Below are positions 43,706-52,963 of a DNA stretch of 64,000 nucleotides, in pieces; position 1 is the stretch's first letter; the number at the start of each line of letters is the position of its first letter. The stretch is from JAWPMT01 sp965242775 (lineage in GTDB: Bacteria; Bacteroidota; Bacteroidia; Cytophagales; Cyclobacteriaceae), in NCBI GenBank assembly GCA_965242775.1, contig CBDETI010000014.1:186001-250000 (forward strand). Direction: 5' to 3'. The notes beneath the pieces were generated by a model. The model did no database searches, was not told the origin of the DNA, and worked only from the letters and a program-made list of their open reading frames with translations. The position numbers were made by a program, and so were the translations under genes.

Positions 43706-44554
43706 TCAAGAATCCAAATCTAGCGTCCACACTGGCCGTTTTGCATGGTTGACAACATCTTCTGCTATACTGCCACTTAGAAAGTGCCCCAAACCAGTCC
43801 GCTGATGTGTTCCGAGCGCAATCATATCTGCGTCAATGTCCTCAGCAAAGGCAACAATACCATCCTCCTCATTGCTGTAGTTGTAGATCGCCGTAGAACA
43901 ATTTTCAATATCAAATCTTTTGACAAAATCATCCATGATCTCCTGATCATGTCGCGTGGTACTAAAGTTGGCAGGCGTGTTGATTTTTACAATCTTCAAT
44001 TCGGCATCAAAAACCCCCTGAAGTTTCAGAATGTGATCCACAAAATTCGGCTTAATATCATAAAAATTTGAAGCAAAAACGATTTCATCTATTTCTGCCA
44101 CATCTGCCGGCTCTTGCATCGTTATCACCGGACATTTGGCCATTCGGACCACCCGCTCGGCATTGGAACCTACAAGATATTCGTCCAATCCCGATGCGCC
44201 CGAAGTACCCATTACGACCAGGTCCGTTTGTTCCTCGCCAATTTCCGCTGCTATTTCGTGGTAGGGATTGCCAATTTTTATTTTCGAGGCCATGGATATA
44301 CCTCCAAATTCTTCGGATGCAAGTAGCGATTCAAGCTTACCCTTGACTGATTGGATGAGCTTGGTCACATAGATGTTTTCCATAGGATCATAGTCAGTGA
44401 CCCCCATCGTTTTAAACGAAGATGGTGTAGGATGCTCTACTACATGGAGTACGATCACCTGGCAGTCTGCAGATTGCCGGGCCATTTGTCCAGCAAAACG
44501 CAAAGCATGGGCGGCGACTTCCGAAAAATCAAAAGGAACGAGTATTTTGTTCAT
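43706..44554 (-). CDS. Universal stress protein with two UspA domains
   Basis: A 282-residue cytoplasmic protein made of tandem Usp domains. Domain 1 carries ILVPFDFSEVAAHALRFA and the ATP-binding loop GTSGASGLDEYLVGSNAERVV; domain 2 carries GTHQRTGLGHFLSGSIAEDVV. These G-2x-G-9x-G-S/T patterns indicate nucleotide binding in both halves. It lies 69 nt after menA on the same strand and may belong to the arginine/argS/menA operon. The his promoter begins just after its stop. Confidence 0.93.
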   Translation of the reverse strand: MNKILVPFDFSEVAAHALRFAGQMARQSADCQVIVLHVVEHPTPSSFKTMGVTDYDPMENIYVTKLIQSVKGKLESLLASEEFGGISMASKIKIGNPYHEIAAEIGEEQTDLVVMGTSGASGLDEYLVGSNAERVVRMAKCPVITMQEPADVAEIDEIVFASNFYDIKPNFVDHILKLQGVFDAELKIVKINTPANFSTTRHDQEIMDDFVKRFDIENCSTAIYNYSNEEDGIVAFAEDIDADMIALGTHQRTGLGHFLSGSIAEDVVNHAKRPVWTLDLDS

Positions 44555-44623
44555 GACATTTGTAAAGGCTAATTCTTTATGAAGTTATCAAAACCGTCAA
44601 CAAAAATGAAACGATCAATAAGC

Positions 44624-45523
44624 TTACAGCGCTACTCCCAGGCCAAAAATTAGCACAAAAATCATGGTAGAGATGGCCAATTGTTTTAAGTACGGGTCTA
44701 TCTCTGAGGGTCGCTGGGCGATTGTCACCTTTCGTAAGTGAATAATAAAGAGGGGTAGTGTAAGGAAATACAATAATTCATAGGGGCTGCTCGAATTGAA
44801 AAGCGTGTAAGCACCACAAGAAATCCAGCCCAGGCCAATGAGCAGTACATGATATCGCAGGGCGTTTTTTCTTCCGATCCTAACCGGAATCGATCTCTTT
44901 CCTGCTTTCCTATCCGACTCAATATCTCGTACATTATTCACATTCAGCACCCCCACAGAAAACAAACCCAGGGAGCTAGCAGGAAGCAAAATGGAAGCAT
45001 CCAGTTCACCTATCTGCAGAAAGTAGCTACCACCCACCCCGACAATGCCGAAAAAAATAAAGACAAAAAGGTCGCCAAACCCCTGGTAGCCATATGGGTT
45101 GCGGCCTACGGTGTAGTTAATGGCAGCGGCGATGGCGGCGAAGCCAATCAGTACAAAGAGGAGAATTGTTGACCAATTACCTGGAAAGGCGAGCAATATC
45201 AAGGTAATTCCTGAAGCAAAGGATAATACCGAGCATACGGCAATCCCTCGTTTCATCATCTTGAGACTAATGGAACCTGTCTGCACAGTTCTAGCAGGCC
45301 CTTCCCGTTCGACGTGATCCACTCCCGATACACTATCACCATAGTCATTGGCCAGGTTGGACAGGATCCGAAGGAATAGTGTAGTGGACAAGGCCAATAG
45401 CAAAATATCCCATCGCAATACATTCTCCCGTAATGCTAAAAAAGCACCCATGAGGATACAAGAGAAGGCCAGCGGAAGTGTCCGCAATCGTGCTGCTACA
45501 ACCCAATCTCTAACTGATGCCAT
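44624..45523 (-). CDS. menA: 1,4-dihydroxy-2-naphthoate polyprenyltransferase
   Basis: A 299-residue UbiA-superfamily membrane enzyme of menaquinone synthesis. It attaches the polyprenyl chain to DHNA. Both Asp-rich motifs are present: NLANDYGDSVSGVDHVER (near 58) and NVNNVRDIESDRKAGKRS (near 197), with about eight membrane helices. Menaquinone is the respiratory quinone expected in this phylum. The start codon overlaps the argS stop by 1 nt (TAATG). Its placement in an arginine-related operon is unusual. Confidence 0.95.
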   Translation of the reverse strand: MASVRDWVVAARLRTLPLAFSCILMGAFLALRENVLRWDILLLALSTTLFLRILSNLANDYGDSVSGVDHVEREGPARTVQTGSISLKMMKRGIAVCSVLSFASGITLILLAFPGNWSTILLFVLIGFAAIAAAINYTVGRNPYGYQGFGDLFVFIFFGIVGVGGSYFLQIGELDASILLPASSLGLFSVGVLNVNNVRDIESDRKAGKRSIPVRIGRKNALRYHVLLIGLGWISCGAYTLFNSSSPYELLYFLTLPLFIIHLRKVTIAQRPSEIDPYLKQLAISTMIFVLIFGLGVAL

Positions 45524-47307
45524 TACATTCTATCTGGAACAGCTATACCCAACAGCTCCATGGCCTTTTTTACAACCTTCGCCGTATTTGCGGAAAGAGA
45601 CAAACGCAAACTGATCAGTTCAGCAGCAGTTTCATTGAAAATTGGCACCTCCTGATAGAAACTATTATAACTCTTGGCAACGTCATAAACATACTGAGCA
45701 ATGGTAGCCGGAGAGTAATTTTCAGCAGCGTGAATTACCATATCCGGAAACTTGGCCAATTGCGCGATCAAGGCAGCTTCCTGCGGAAGAAGTGTTGTGT
45801 CGACGTTCAACTTCGAAATTTCTAACTTCAGCTGTTCCGCACGCCGCAAAATAGCTGAAATCCGAGCATAGGTATATTGGATAAATGGACCTGTGTTTCC
45901 CTGAAACTCGATGGATTCCTGCGGGTTGAAAAGCATCCGCTTTTTAGGATCAACCTTTAGTAAGAAATATTTCAATGCTCCCAATCCCAATACCTTATAC
46001 AAAGTCTTTGCCTGATCTTCAGTCAACCCCTCGATTTTTCCCAACTCCCGGGTGTGTGTCTCAGCCGTATCAAACATTTGCTGCATAAGATCGTCGGCAT
46101 CCACCACAGTACCTTCCCGCGACTTCATTTTACCGGTTGGAAGATCCACCATCCCATAAGACAAATGATATAGTCCATCGGCGTAGCTTCTTCCCAGTTT
46201 CTTCATGATCGAAAAAAGCACCTTGAAATGATAATCCTGTTCATTTCCCACGGTATAAACCGACTTGTCGAAGGGTAGGTCCTCATATTTATGATCACAA
46301 GTACCCATATCCTGTGTCATGTACACCGCCGTACCGTCTGCACGAAGTACCAACTTCTCATCCATACCTTCTTCCGTAAGGTCGACCCAAACGGACCCAT
46401 TGTCCTTCTTAAAGAAAACACCCTTTGCGAGGCCTTCTTCCACAATGTCTTTGCCTAACAGGTAAGTATCGGATTCTGCGTAAACTTTATCAAAGGAAAT
46501 TCCCATGGTTCGATAAGTCTCATCGAAACCTTCATAAACCCAGTCATTCATCTGTCGCCATAAACCGACGGTCTTTTCATCACCCTGCTCCCACGATTGC
46601 AACATCGCCTGCGCTTCTAACATGAGGGGCGCATTCTTCTTGGCATCTTCCTCTGCGCTACCAGCTGCTACGAGTGTACTTACTTCCTTTTTGTACTCCT
46701 GGTCGAACCTCACGTAATACTTGCCAATCAGGTGATCTCCTTTGATGTTTGAAGATTGGGGGGTCTCACCATCGCCATACTTCTCATAGGCCAACATGGA
46801 TTTACAGATGTGAATACCACGATCGTTGACAAGGGTGGTTTTCATCACCTCATATCCGGCGTAAGCCAGTATTCTCGAGACACTATCGCCTAAGAAATTG
46901 TTCCGTAAATGGCCAAGATGCAGAGGCTTATTGGTATTGGGAGAGGAAAATTCTACCATCACCTTCTTGCCTGTAGCGGTCACTTCACCATAGTTGGCAG
47001 TTGCTTGAATTGCATTAAGAGAACTGATCCAGGCACTATCCTCGATTTCCAGGTTAAGAAACCCTTTTACAACGTTGAAAGCGCGCACAACAGTAGATTT
47101 AGTTTCAAGCTGTTCACCCAGGGATTGCGCAAGTACCTCCGGTTTTTGACGTGCTGCTTTCAGGTACGGAAAAACCACAAAAGTGTGACTCCCCGAAAAC
47201 TCTTTCTTCGTAGGCTGTAAAGAAAGATCTGCCGGAGATATATCCACACCATATAACTCCCTCAAGGCCTGGCTTAGATTGGCCTTAATTTCAACTTCAA
47301 AATTCAT
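45523..47307 (-). CDS. argS: Arginyl-tRNA synthetase
   Basis: A 594-residue class I synthetase. N-terminal Arg_tRNA_synt_N domain (residues 1-90), HIGH as NTNKPLHLGHLRNN, KMSKS-like GKMKSREGTVV, and the C-terminal DALR anticodon-binding domain (NTGPFIQYTYARISAILRRA to the end). It charges tRNA(Arg). It begins 1 nt after the ctlX gene stop and overlaps menA by 1 nt, so it is part of a tightly coupled operon. Confidence 0.97.
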   Translation of the reverse strand: MNFEVEIKANLSQALRELYGVDISPADLSLQPTKKEFSGSHTFVVFPYLKAARQKPEVLAQSLGEQLETKSTVVRAFNVVKGFLNLEIEDSAWISSLNAIQATANYGEVTATGKKVMVEFSSPNTNKPLHLGHLRNNFLGDSVSRILAYAGYEVMKTTLVNDRGIHICKSMLAYEKYGDGETPQSSNIKGDHLIGKYYVRFDQEYKKEVSTLVAAGSAEEDAKKNAPLMLEAQAMLQSWEQGDEKTVGLWRQMNDWVYEGFDETYRTMGISFDKVYAESDTYLLGKDIVEEGLAKGVFFKKDNGSVWVDLTEEGMDEKLVLRADGTAVYMTQDMGTCDHKYEDLPFDKSVYTVGNEQDYHFKVLFSIMKKLGRSYADGLYHLSYGMVDLPTGKMKSREGTVVDADDLMQQMFDTAETHTRELGKIEGLTEDQAKTLYKVLGLGALKYFLLKVDPKKRMLFNPQESIEFQGNTGPFIQYTYARISAILRRAEQLKLEISKLNVDTTLLPQEAALIAQLAKFPDMVIHAAENYSPATIAQYVYDVAKSYNSFYQEVPIFNETAAELISLRLSLSANTAKVVKKAMELLGIAVPDRM

Positions 47308-47308
47308 G

Positions 47309-48262
47309 TCAGGGTCTGGTCTTTAAGGTGGGCGTTGGAAGAAAGATCTCAGCCATCATACAGCGAACGCCTCCTCCTCCATATTTCTCAATCGTTGGAA
47401 TAGGTGAGCTGAGAATTGATCCATGTTTTCTTAAAAGTTTCTTTTGCTTAGGAGTGAACGCTTCGAATGCCGCCTCTGACATCACCACAATCGGCTTACC
47501 ATTTGCATTTCGCACCTGCAGAATATTACCAGCAAAATTATTGACCTGATCTTCGGTAATAGGAATAATTTCTTTGCCGGTCTTACTCAGCTGAAACTCC
47601 ACACGCGAACGCTCGACGGGATCATCAATGCATTCCAGGCACACGACCGCAAAGTTCTCTCCTACCGACATCATCACGTTGGTGTGGTAGATTGGCAAGC
47701 GCTCCCCATCGACTGTTTGCATTGCCTGAAAAGTCACAGGCGTATAGCCTATTTTCTCCTGAAAATCCTGAAGGACCTCCTGATCTGTCCGATCTGAAAT
47801 TGCTGCATAGGCTACTCGATTGGGTCTGTCGAGGATCATGCTTCCGGTACCCTCCAAAAATTTTCCGCTTTGCTCCCAGTCAGCAAAAGTCTTTACATGG
47901 CTAACAAAGAAATGATTCTTTAAATGCTCGATAATATCATCACGACGTTCTTTTCTCCTATTTTCAGCAAACATTGGATAGGTCAGGACCACACCATCGT
48001 CATGCATGGTCAGCCAATTATTGGGGAAAATAGAGTCGGGTGTTTCATCGGAAGTGGTATCGTCAAAAACCTCAACGTGTATATTGTTCAAGCGCAGCTT
48101 ATCGACAAAGAGATCAAACTCTTCCAATGCCCTGTCTTGTATCTCTGTCGCTGTGATATCGGGCATATCATGCTGGAAATAATTATTGACGGCTGTTTCA
48201 TCATTTCGATAAAACCTCACTGGCCGTACCATGAAAATCGAATCAGTTATTTGACTATACAT
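47309..48262 (-). CDS. ctlX: CtlX-type guanidino/citrulline hydrolase
   Basis: A 317-residue guanidino-group-modifying enzyme (pentein fold). Segments match CtlX: DSIFPNNWLTMHDDGVVLTYPM, LEGTGSMILDR, the catalytic His in YHTNVMMSVG, and the nucleophile C301 in GGGVRCMMAEIF. The citrulline utilisation hydrolase family is named for citrulline cleavage; arginine or a derivative is possible. It overlaps the DDAH-like gene by 8 nt and precedes argS by 1 nt. Cytoplasmic. Confidence 0.92.
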   Translation of the reverse strand: MYSQITDSIFMVRPVRFYRNDETAVNNYFQHDMPDITATEIQDRALEEFDLFVDKLRLNNIHVEVFDDTTSDETPDSIFPNNWLTMHDDGVVLTYPMFAENRRKERRDDIIEHLKNHFFVSHVKTFADWEQSGKFLEGTGSMILDRPNRVAYAAISDRTDQEVLQDFQEKIGYTPVTFQAMQTVDGERLPIYHTNVMMSVGENFAVVCLECIDDPVERSRVEFQLSKTGKEIIPITEDQVNNFAGNILQVRNANGKPIVVMSEAAFEAFTPKQKKLLRKHGSILSSPIPTIEKYGGGGVRCMMAEIFLPTPTLKTRP

Positions 48263-49169
48263 ACTTCCTCCTTAGTGGCATGGTGGAACATCGTAACAGG
48301 CCTTCCATTTTGGAAATCTCAGAATAAGCAATTTCTTCCACCGTGAGACCCCACGATCTCAAGTGGTCATTGAGTCGATGAAAGGATTTTTCCGATACCA
48401 CAACTGCAGGTGAAATCGAAAAAACATTGGAATTCATATGGTACATCTCATCCTTTGTGATTAGAAACACATTGTCCTCACCAAAAAAGTCCAGCAGGAA
48501 AGTCACATCCTTTTCATGCTTAAAACCTCCGGGGTATAAAATAGCCTTGTCCTCGCCCACCGGCTGAAAACAGCAATCCAGATGTAAGGCGTTTTCCTTG
48601 GCCTCCGTATCGGATTTTCTCAGCTCAAAAGCATGCACCTGTAAATCCGGAAAGGTATCCCGCAAGAAAGCAACACCCGCTTCATTGGTCCTGGCAACTT
48701 TGTACTTGTTAAAATCCTCTTCCTTGGAATATCCTACAAACAAATTCCCTTTCCACGGCATCACATCCCCACCTTCCATTCTGATACTGACATCAGGTCT
48801 CAAAACTTTCTCCACCCGGGAAATGATATGCTCGATCCCGTCGACTTCCTTCCGTCTATCAATGAATATGTGAGGTACAATCATGGTGTTACCAATCACG
48901 ATACCAACATCCCGTGCGAAAACCTGATTTAGATTATCCAAATTCTCCGGTCGGTAGACCGTCACACCATATTTTTCAAATACATCCAAAAAGCCGTCCA
49001 TCTCGCGAATGGCATCTACTTCTCTGGTGAAGGTCCCATCCATCACATGCTCTCTGGATTTTGGGTCATAGGTATGCTCAATATCCGGAATTCCTCCCAT
49101 CTCTTCTGCAATGCCCAGCACGACAGCCTCTAGCGGCGCCGTTTCATCTAATATTTCAATAGGGATCAT
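48255..49169 (-). CDS. DDAH/amidinotransferase-family guanidino hydrolase
   Basis: A 304-residue pentein-fold enzyme related to dimethylarginine dimethylaminohydrolase and arginine deiminase. Visible active-site elements are ARDVGIVIGNTMIVP, MEGGDVMPW (near 130-138), NALHLDCCFQPVG with the catalytic His (near 196), and nucleophile C294 in LLRCSTMPLRR. The substrate could be arginine, an N-substituted arginine or agmatine. It is the first gene of the operon with ctlX, argS and menA, divergent from arginine decarboxylase. An exact -7 element lies 27 nt upstream. Confidence 0.9.
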   Translation of the reverse strand: MIPIEILDETAPLEAVVLGIAEEMGGIPDIEHTYDPKSREHVMDGTFTREVDAIREMDGFLDVFEKYGVTVYRPENLDNLNQVFARDVGIVIGNTMIVPHIFIDRRKEVDGIEHIISRVEKVLRPDVSIRMEGGDVMPWKGNLFVGYSKEEDFNKYKVARTNEAGVAFLRDTFPDLQVHAFELRKSDTEAKENALHLDCCFQPVGEDKAILYPGGFKHEKDVTFLLDFFGEDNVFLITKDEMYHMNSNVFSISPAVVVSEKSFHRLNDHLRSWGLTVEEIAYSEISKMEGLLRCSTMPLRRKYV

Positions 49170-49195
49170 TAATTGTAATCACTAAAAATTGGTCG

Positions 49196-49203
49196 CAAAA
49201 TTA
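49196..49203 (-). promoter_or_regulatory. Putative -7 element of the DDAH-ctlX-argS-menA operon
   Basis: TAATTTTG on the minus strand fits TAnnTTTG exactly, 27 nt before the ATG at 49169. A TTTT (49220-49223) 16 nt further upstream is a weak -33 candidate. Confidence 0.5.
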
Positions 49204-49321
49204 ATTATTTGGCCATTAGAAAACCTCTCTTTTTGAAAATCCAAGTCAAATGAAAACACACAATGGAGAAATGAGTTTTTTACTCGATAATTGCACGCGC
49301 TAACGTTTATTAAAAAGCTCG

Positions 49322-50707
49322 ATGAAATCTTACGCCGACCTCATTGATCAGACTTTTTATTTCCCCACACCGGAGTTTCGTGTGGAGAACGATACTTTAT
49401 TTTTTCATGACATCAATCTGGTCGATATCATTGAAAAATATGGCACTCCTCTCAAAATAAGCTATCTGCCAAAAATTGCCGATAACATAAACAAGGCACG
49501 TGGGTTATTTCAAGAGGCAATGCGTACTGCCAAGTACGAAGGAGACTATGTCTATTGCTACTGCACAAAATCTTCGCATTTCAGTTTTGTTCTGGAGGAA
49601 GCTGTCAAGAACGAAGCGCACCTCGAAACTTCTTCCGCATTTGATATTTCAATCGTTCGAAAACTTCATGAAAAGGCGCTGATTAATAAGGATACTTATA
49701 TCATATGCAATGGCTTCAAAAGACCATTGTACCTGGAACGTGTCGCTCAACTGGTGAATGATGGCTTTGCCAACTGCATTCCCATTCTCGATAACCTAAA
49801 AGAAATGAGCTATTACCAACAGCACATCCCAGGGGAATTCCAGGTCGGCATGCGAGTGGCTTCAGATGAGGAGCCAAATTTCGCCTTCTACACCAGTCGT
49901 CTGGGCATTCGATACAATGATATTATCCAGCACTATGAAAAGGAGATAAGACCTAGCAAAGCGAAGCTTAAAATGCTTCATTACTTTATTAACACAGGCA
50001 TCAAGGATACGGCGTACTACTGGAGCGAATTGAGTCGCTTTATCCACAAGTACTGCGAACTAAAAAAGATCTGTCCTGAATTGGACTCCATCGATATCGG
50101 TGGCGGATTCCCTATTAAAAATTCCCTGCATTTCGATTATGACTATGCTTACATGGTCGAACAAATCGTAGAAAACATTCAATGGATCTGCAAAAAGAAT
50201 CACGTCCCAACACCTCACATTTTTACCGAATTCGGCAGCTATACGGTAGGGGAAAGCGGCGCTACGATCTACTCGGTTCTGGATCAGAAATTGCAAAATG
50301 ACAAAGAGCTCTGGTACATGATGGATGGCTCCTTCATTACTCACTTACCAGACGTCTGGGGTCTCAATGAAAAATTCATCATGCTCGCCATCAATCAGTG
50401 GAACAACCCTCATCACAAAGTCAACATTGGTGGGCTCACTTGTGATAGTATGGATTACTATGATTCCGAGGCGCATATAACAGAAGTTTTCCTACCCCAG
50501 ATCAAAGCCGATGAACCGCTGTATTTCGGATTCTTCCACACAGGAGCCTACCAGGAATCTCTGGGAGGCTATGGTGGCATTCAACACTGTCTGATTCCTG
50601 CCCCAAAACATGTGATAATTAACCGAGACGAAAACGGCCAAATCCTTACATCACAGTTTGCCAAAGAACAGGAGGATGAGTCGATGATGGATATTTTGGG
50701 TTATTGA
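49322..50707 (+). CDS. Biosynthetic-type arginine decarboxylase (fold III, PLP)
   Basis: A 461-residue PLP enzyme of the alanine-racemase-like fold III group, in the short Bacteroidota subfamily annotated as arginine decarboxylase. K83 in YCYCTKSSH is the probable Schiff-base lysine; SIDIGGGFPIK is the phosphate-binding loop; the C-terminal GLTCDSMDYYD carries the conserved Cys/Asp, and HTGAYQESLGGYGGI closes the site. It should convert arginine to agmatine plus CO2; diaminopimelate-type activity is less likely. Divergent from the DDAH-like operon with a 152-nt spacer. Its 3' end overlaps the TPR gene by 7 bp. Confidence 0.88.
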   Translation: MKSYADLIDQTFYFPTPEFRVENDTLFFHDINLVDIIEKYGTPLKISYLPKIADNINKARGLFQEAMRTAKYEGDYVYCYCTKSSHFSFVLEEAVKNEAHLETSSAFDISIVRKLHEKALINKDTYIICNGFKRPLYLERVAQLVNDGFANCIPILDNLKEMSYYQQHIPGEFQVGMRVASDEEPNFAFYTSRLGIRYNDIIQHYEKEIRPSKAKLKMLHYFINTGIKDTAYYWSELSRFIHKYCELKKICPELDSIDIGGGFPIKNSLHFDYDYAYMVEQIVENIQWICKKNHVPTPHIFTEFGSYTVGESGATIYSVLDQKLQNDKELWYMMDGSFITHLPDVWGLNEKFIMLAINQWNNPHHKVNIGGLTCDSMDYYDSEAHITEVFLPQIKADEPLYFGFFHTGAYQESLGGYGGIQHCLIPAPKHVIINRDENGQILTSQFAKEQEDESMMDILGY

Positions 50708-51882
50708 TTTTGTCCGCACTTGGCACGAAAACGGGTAGCTGCGGTAGCCATTCCCCTATCCACCGCATTCTGCAAACAATCACATGCCTCGGCTCCTTTG
50801 TCCAATTCGAAGTAAGCCATAGCGGCATTGTACCACACAGAGGCATTGCTTCTGTCGCGTACAAGAAACTGTTCGTAAAACGCCACCGATTCCTGGAATT
50901 TCTGTTCTCTGAAGAAAGTATTGCCGATCAGGTAGTAGGTTTCGAGCCTGCCATCATCAATTTCAAGCACCTTCACGAAGCGAGCTCGGGCTTTCTTGTA
51001 ATTGCCATTACGAAGGTCAAGTCTACCCGCATTAAGTAGTAGCGTGGGATCGTCGCTATCAAGCAATATGGCCTGGTTGAATAAGTGCTCGGCCAATTCA
51101 TAATCTTGCTTCTCGTAGGCTTCAACTGCCTTGAAGGACAGCATCGGTCCAAAGGATGGGTCAGCCATTAATTCCTCAGGAACCTGTGTGTCGGTTTCAA
51201 GCACGAGCAGATTGAACCATGCCACTTCATTCAGCGGTTCCAAAGCAATAGCCCAATTCAAATTTTGCACGGCTGCCCGCGCATCCCCAATCTCGGTGTG
51301 AAGTAACGCCCGATTGACAAGATTTTGGGCCGTTGAATCGATCTGGATAGCCTCAGAAATATCCTTCAATGCCTTGGTATATTCGCCTATTGCTTGATAG
51401 GCCCGGCTACGCAATGCCTTGACAGAGGATCTCATATTTACCAAAGTTGACACCTGCACCTGGTCTATGCCCCGTGGATCTATCCGGAAGAAAATAGCTT
51501 GAGTGGTCTCATCGTCGGCTGTAGAAAGCAAAAAGCTAAAATCCGCAATGGCCTTCGAATAAATATTATTAGCCAGGTAGATCTCACCTCTTTTAAAATA
51601 AGCTTCGGAGTAGTCGCGACCCAGATCAATGCACGAGGTAAAATCATTCAACGCCCTCATATCCTCTCCCATATATTGGTAGAGGGTGCCACGAGTAAAG
51701 TAGACTTCAGGATCTCTCCTGATTACAATCGATCTGTTCAGGTTGGACAGTGCAGAATCATACTGTTCCCGCTGGATCTGATCAAGAGCCAAATCATAAT
51801 ATTCCGCTGCGCTGCTTCGCTGGGCTGATGAGGAAAAGAAAAGAAAAAGGAAAAAAATAGTTAGGAAGAAAGGTGACCGCAT
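50701..51882 (-). CDS. Secreted tetratricopeptide repeat protein
   Basis: A 393-residue protein with a signal peptide (SPFFLTIFFLFLFFSSSAQ). It is built of about nine TPR units, for example EYYDLALDQIQREQYDSALSNLNRSI, EAYFKRGEIYLANNIYSKAIADF and LNAGRLDLRNGNYKKARARFVKVLEI. A C-terminal segment with two Cys follows (ACDCLQNAVDRG). TPR proteins mediate protein contacts; the partner is unknown. Third gene of a likely operon (unknown protein, MpaB-type oxygenase, TPR) with gaps of 31 and 36 nt. Confidence 0.88.
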   Translation of the reverse strand: MRSPFFLTIFFLFLFFSSSAQRSSAAEYYDLALDQIQREQYDSALSNLNRSIVIRRDPEVYFTRGTLYQYMGEDMRALNDFTSCIDLGRDYSEAYFKRGEIYLANNIYSKAIADFSFLLSTADDETTQAIFFRIDPRGIDQVQVSTLVNMRSSVKALRSRAYQAIGEYTKALKDISEAIQIDSTAQNLVNRALLHTEIGDARAAVQNLNWAIALEPLNEVAWFNLLVLETDTQVPEELMADPSFGPMLSFKAVEAYEKQDYELAEHLFNQAILLDSDDPTLLLNAGRLDLRNGNYKKARARFVKVLEIDDGRLETYYLIGNTFFREQKFQESVAFYEQFLVRDRSNASVWYNAAMAYFELDKGAEACDCLQNAVDRGMATAATRFRAKCGQNQ

Positions 51883-51918
51883 GTTTCAAAATACGAAAAA
51901 ATGACCTTTTTGTGTCAA

Positions 51919-52932
51919 TTACGTCATCGACTGTGACTCTGAAAGTCGAATTTGTTTCCTCAATAATTCAAAATTTCGTTTTGAGAAGTCCGTAAAAAAG
52001 TTTCTAAATCGCACTAAATCCATGGCGCCCTCTGTCAACATGGTCGAATTTTTTAGACCGATCATTGAAGCCACTTGATTTCCTAAGAAGAAGCTTATGA
52101 TACCCTCCGGATCAATCCACTTCGCGGATGATTGTGATCTATAAAACCGAAGAAGTGAGGCTGCGAGTCGCTTTCCATACTCGTTTTCGCGAAACTGTCT
52201 CTTCCGGATTATGCGTTCCAACATACTCGCCTGCCGCATATTTATAGGGAGTAGATGTGGCTCCAATCCCAACATGACGCCTATCCGCTGCCAGAGGTAC
52301 AGAAAGTCCTGGGCCTCTCGATCTGAAACATTCACACCCATTCGCCGAAGGCCCCTGATCACCAATAAAGAAAATGAAAGGTTGGTCCCCAGGAGATCCT
52401 CCTGGTTCACGGGCAACTCCGACAGGTGCTGCTCACGAAATTGTAGGCGAATTCTGGCATGGATCATTCTGGTTTTCACAATCCAAACCAGTCCGTCACT
52501 CTCGGCGTTGAAGGCGCCTTGGCGAGACACGGAAAGTAAAAAGTCGCCTGTCTCCTGGAGTCTCTTTTCTGGGTGTTCCGTCAAATATTTTGAAGCACAA
52601 AGAATTCGGGCCCCCTCCTCTGCCGCGTAGCAATACGGCAAGGAATAAAACCCGAGTAAGCCAAGAATCTCCATGGCATACTTTTCGAAGAATGCCTGTG
52701 ACCTACGGATTGCTGACTGGTTCGACGATTGAAAATGTGATTCAGTGTTTTGGATCAATGATTGCAATGGACCGGTCCCCTGCAATGTGAGTAGCTCCTG
52801 ATTGCTTCGGACTGCTGCCAGCAGCCTCCAACTATCGGCGGCTGCCGTGGCTCGATCTGCCAGGGTATCACCCAGTCGGCGATAGGCCGAGAGCGTTTCA
52901 TTGAGCTCGTAAATAGATATATTTTCCCTCAC
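51919..52932 (-). CDS. MpaB/rubber-oxygenase-like oxygenase family protein (DUF2236)
   Basis: A 337-residue mostly helical protein of the ER-bound oxygenase MpaB/latex-clearing-related family. Matching segments are FYSLPYCYAAEEGARILCAS, AFNAESDGLVWIVKTRMIHARIRLQFREQ and the DLLGTNLSFSLLVIRGLRRMGV block. Family members bind haem b and oxidise isoprenoid or hydrophobic chains; haem binding is inferred, and substrate is unknown. The start codon is GTG. A TPR gene follows 36 nt later and an unknown gene precedes by 31 nt. Confidence 0.8.
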   Translation of the reverse strand: MRENISIYELNETLSAYRRLGDTLADRATAAADSWRLLAAVRSNQELLTLQGTGPLQSLIQNTESHFQSSNQSAIRRSQAFFEKYAMEILGLLGFYSLPYCYAAEEGARILCASKYLTEHPEKRLQETGDFLLSVSRQGAFNAESDGLVWIVKTRMIHARIRLQFREQHLSELPVNQEDLLGTNLSFSLLVIRGLRRMGVNVSDREAQDFLYLWQRIGVMLGLEPHLLPINMRQASMLERIIRKRQFRENEYGKRLAASLLRFYRSQSSAKWIDPEGIISFFLGNQVASMIGLKNSTMLTEGAMDLVRFRNFFTDFSKRNFELLRKQIRLSESQSMT

Positions 52933-52963
52933 ACAAGGGATAACTGAGAAAGCGGCTATTTAG

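Noticed and set aside
43690..43730. Possible terminator of the universal stress protein gene (GGAT...GTCC then T6)
   Set aside because: The stem is only four pairs and overlaps the his promoter region.
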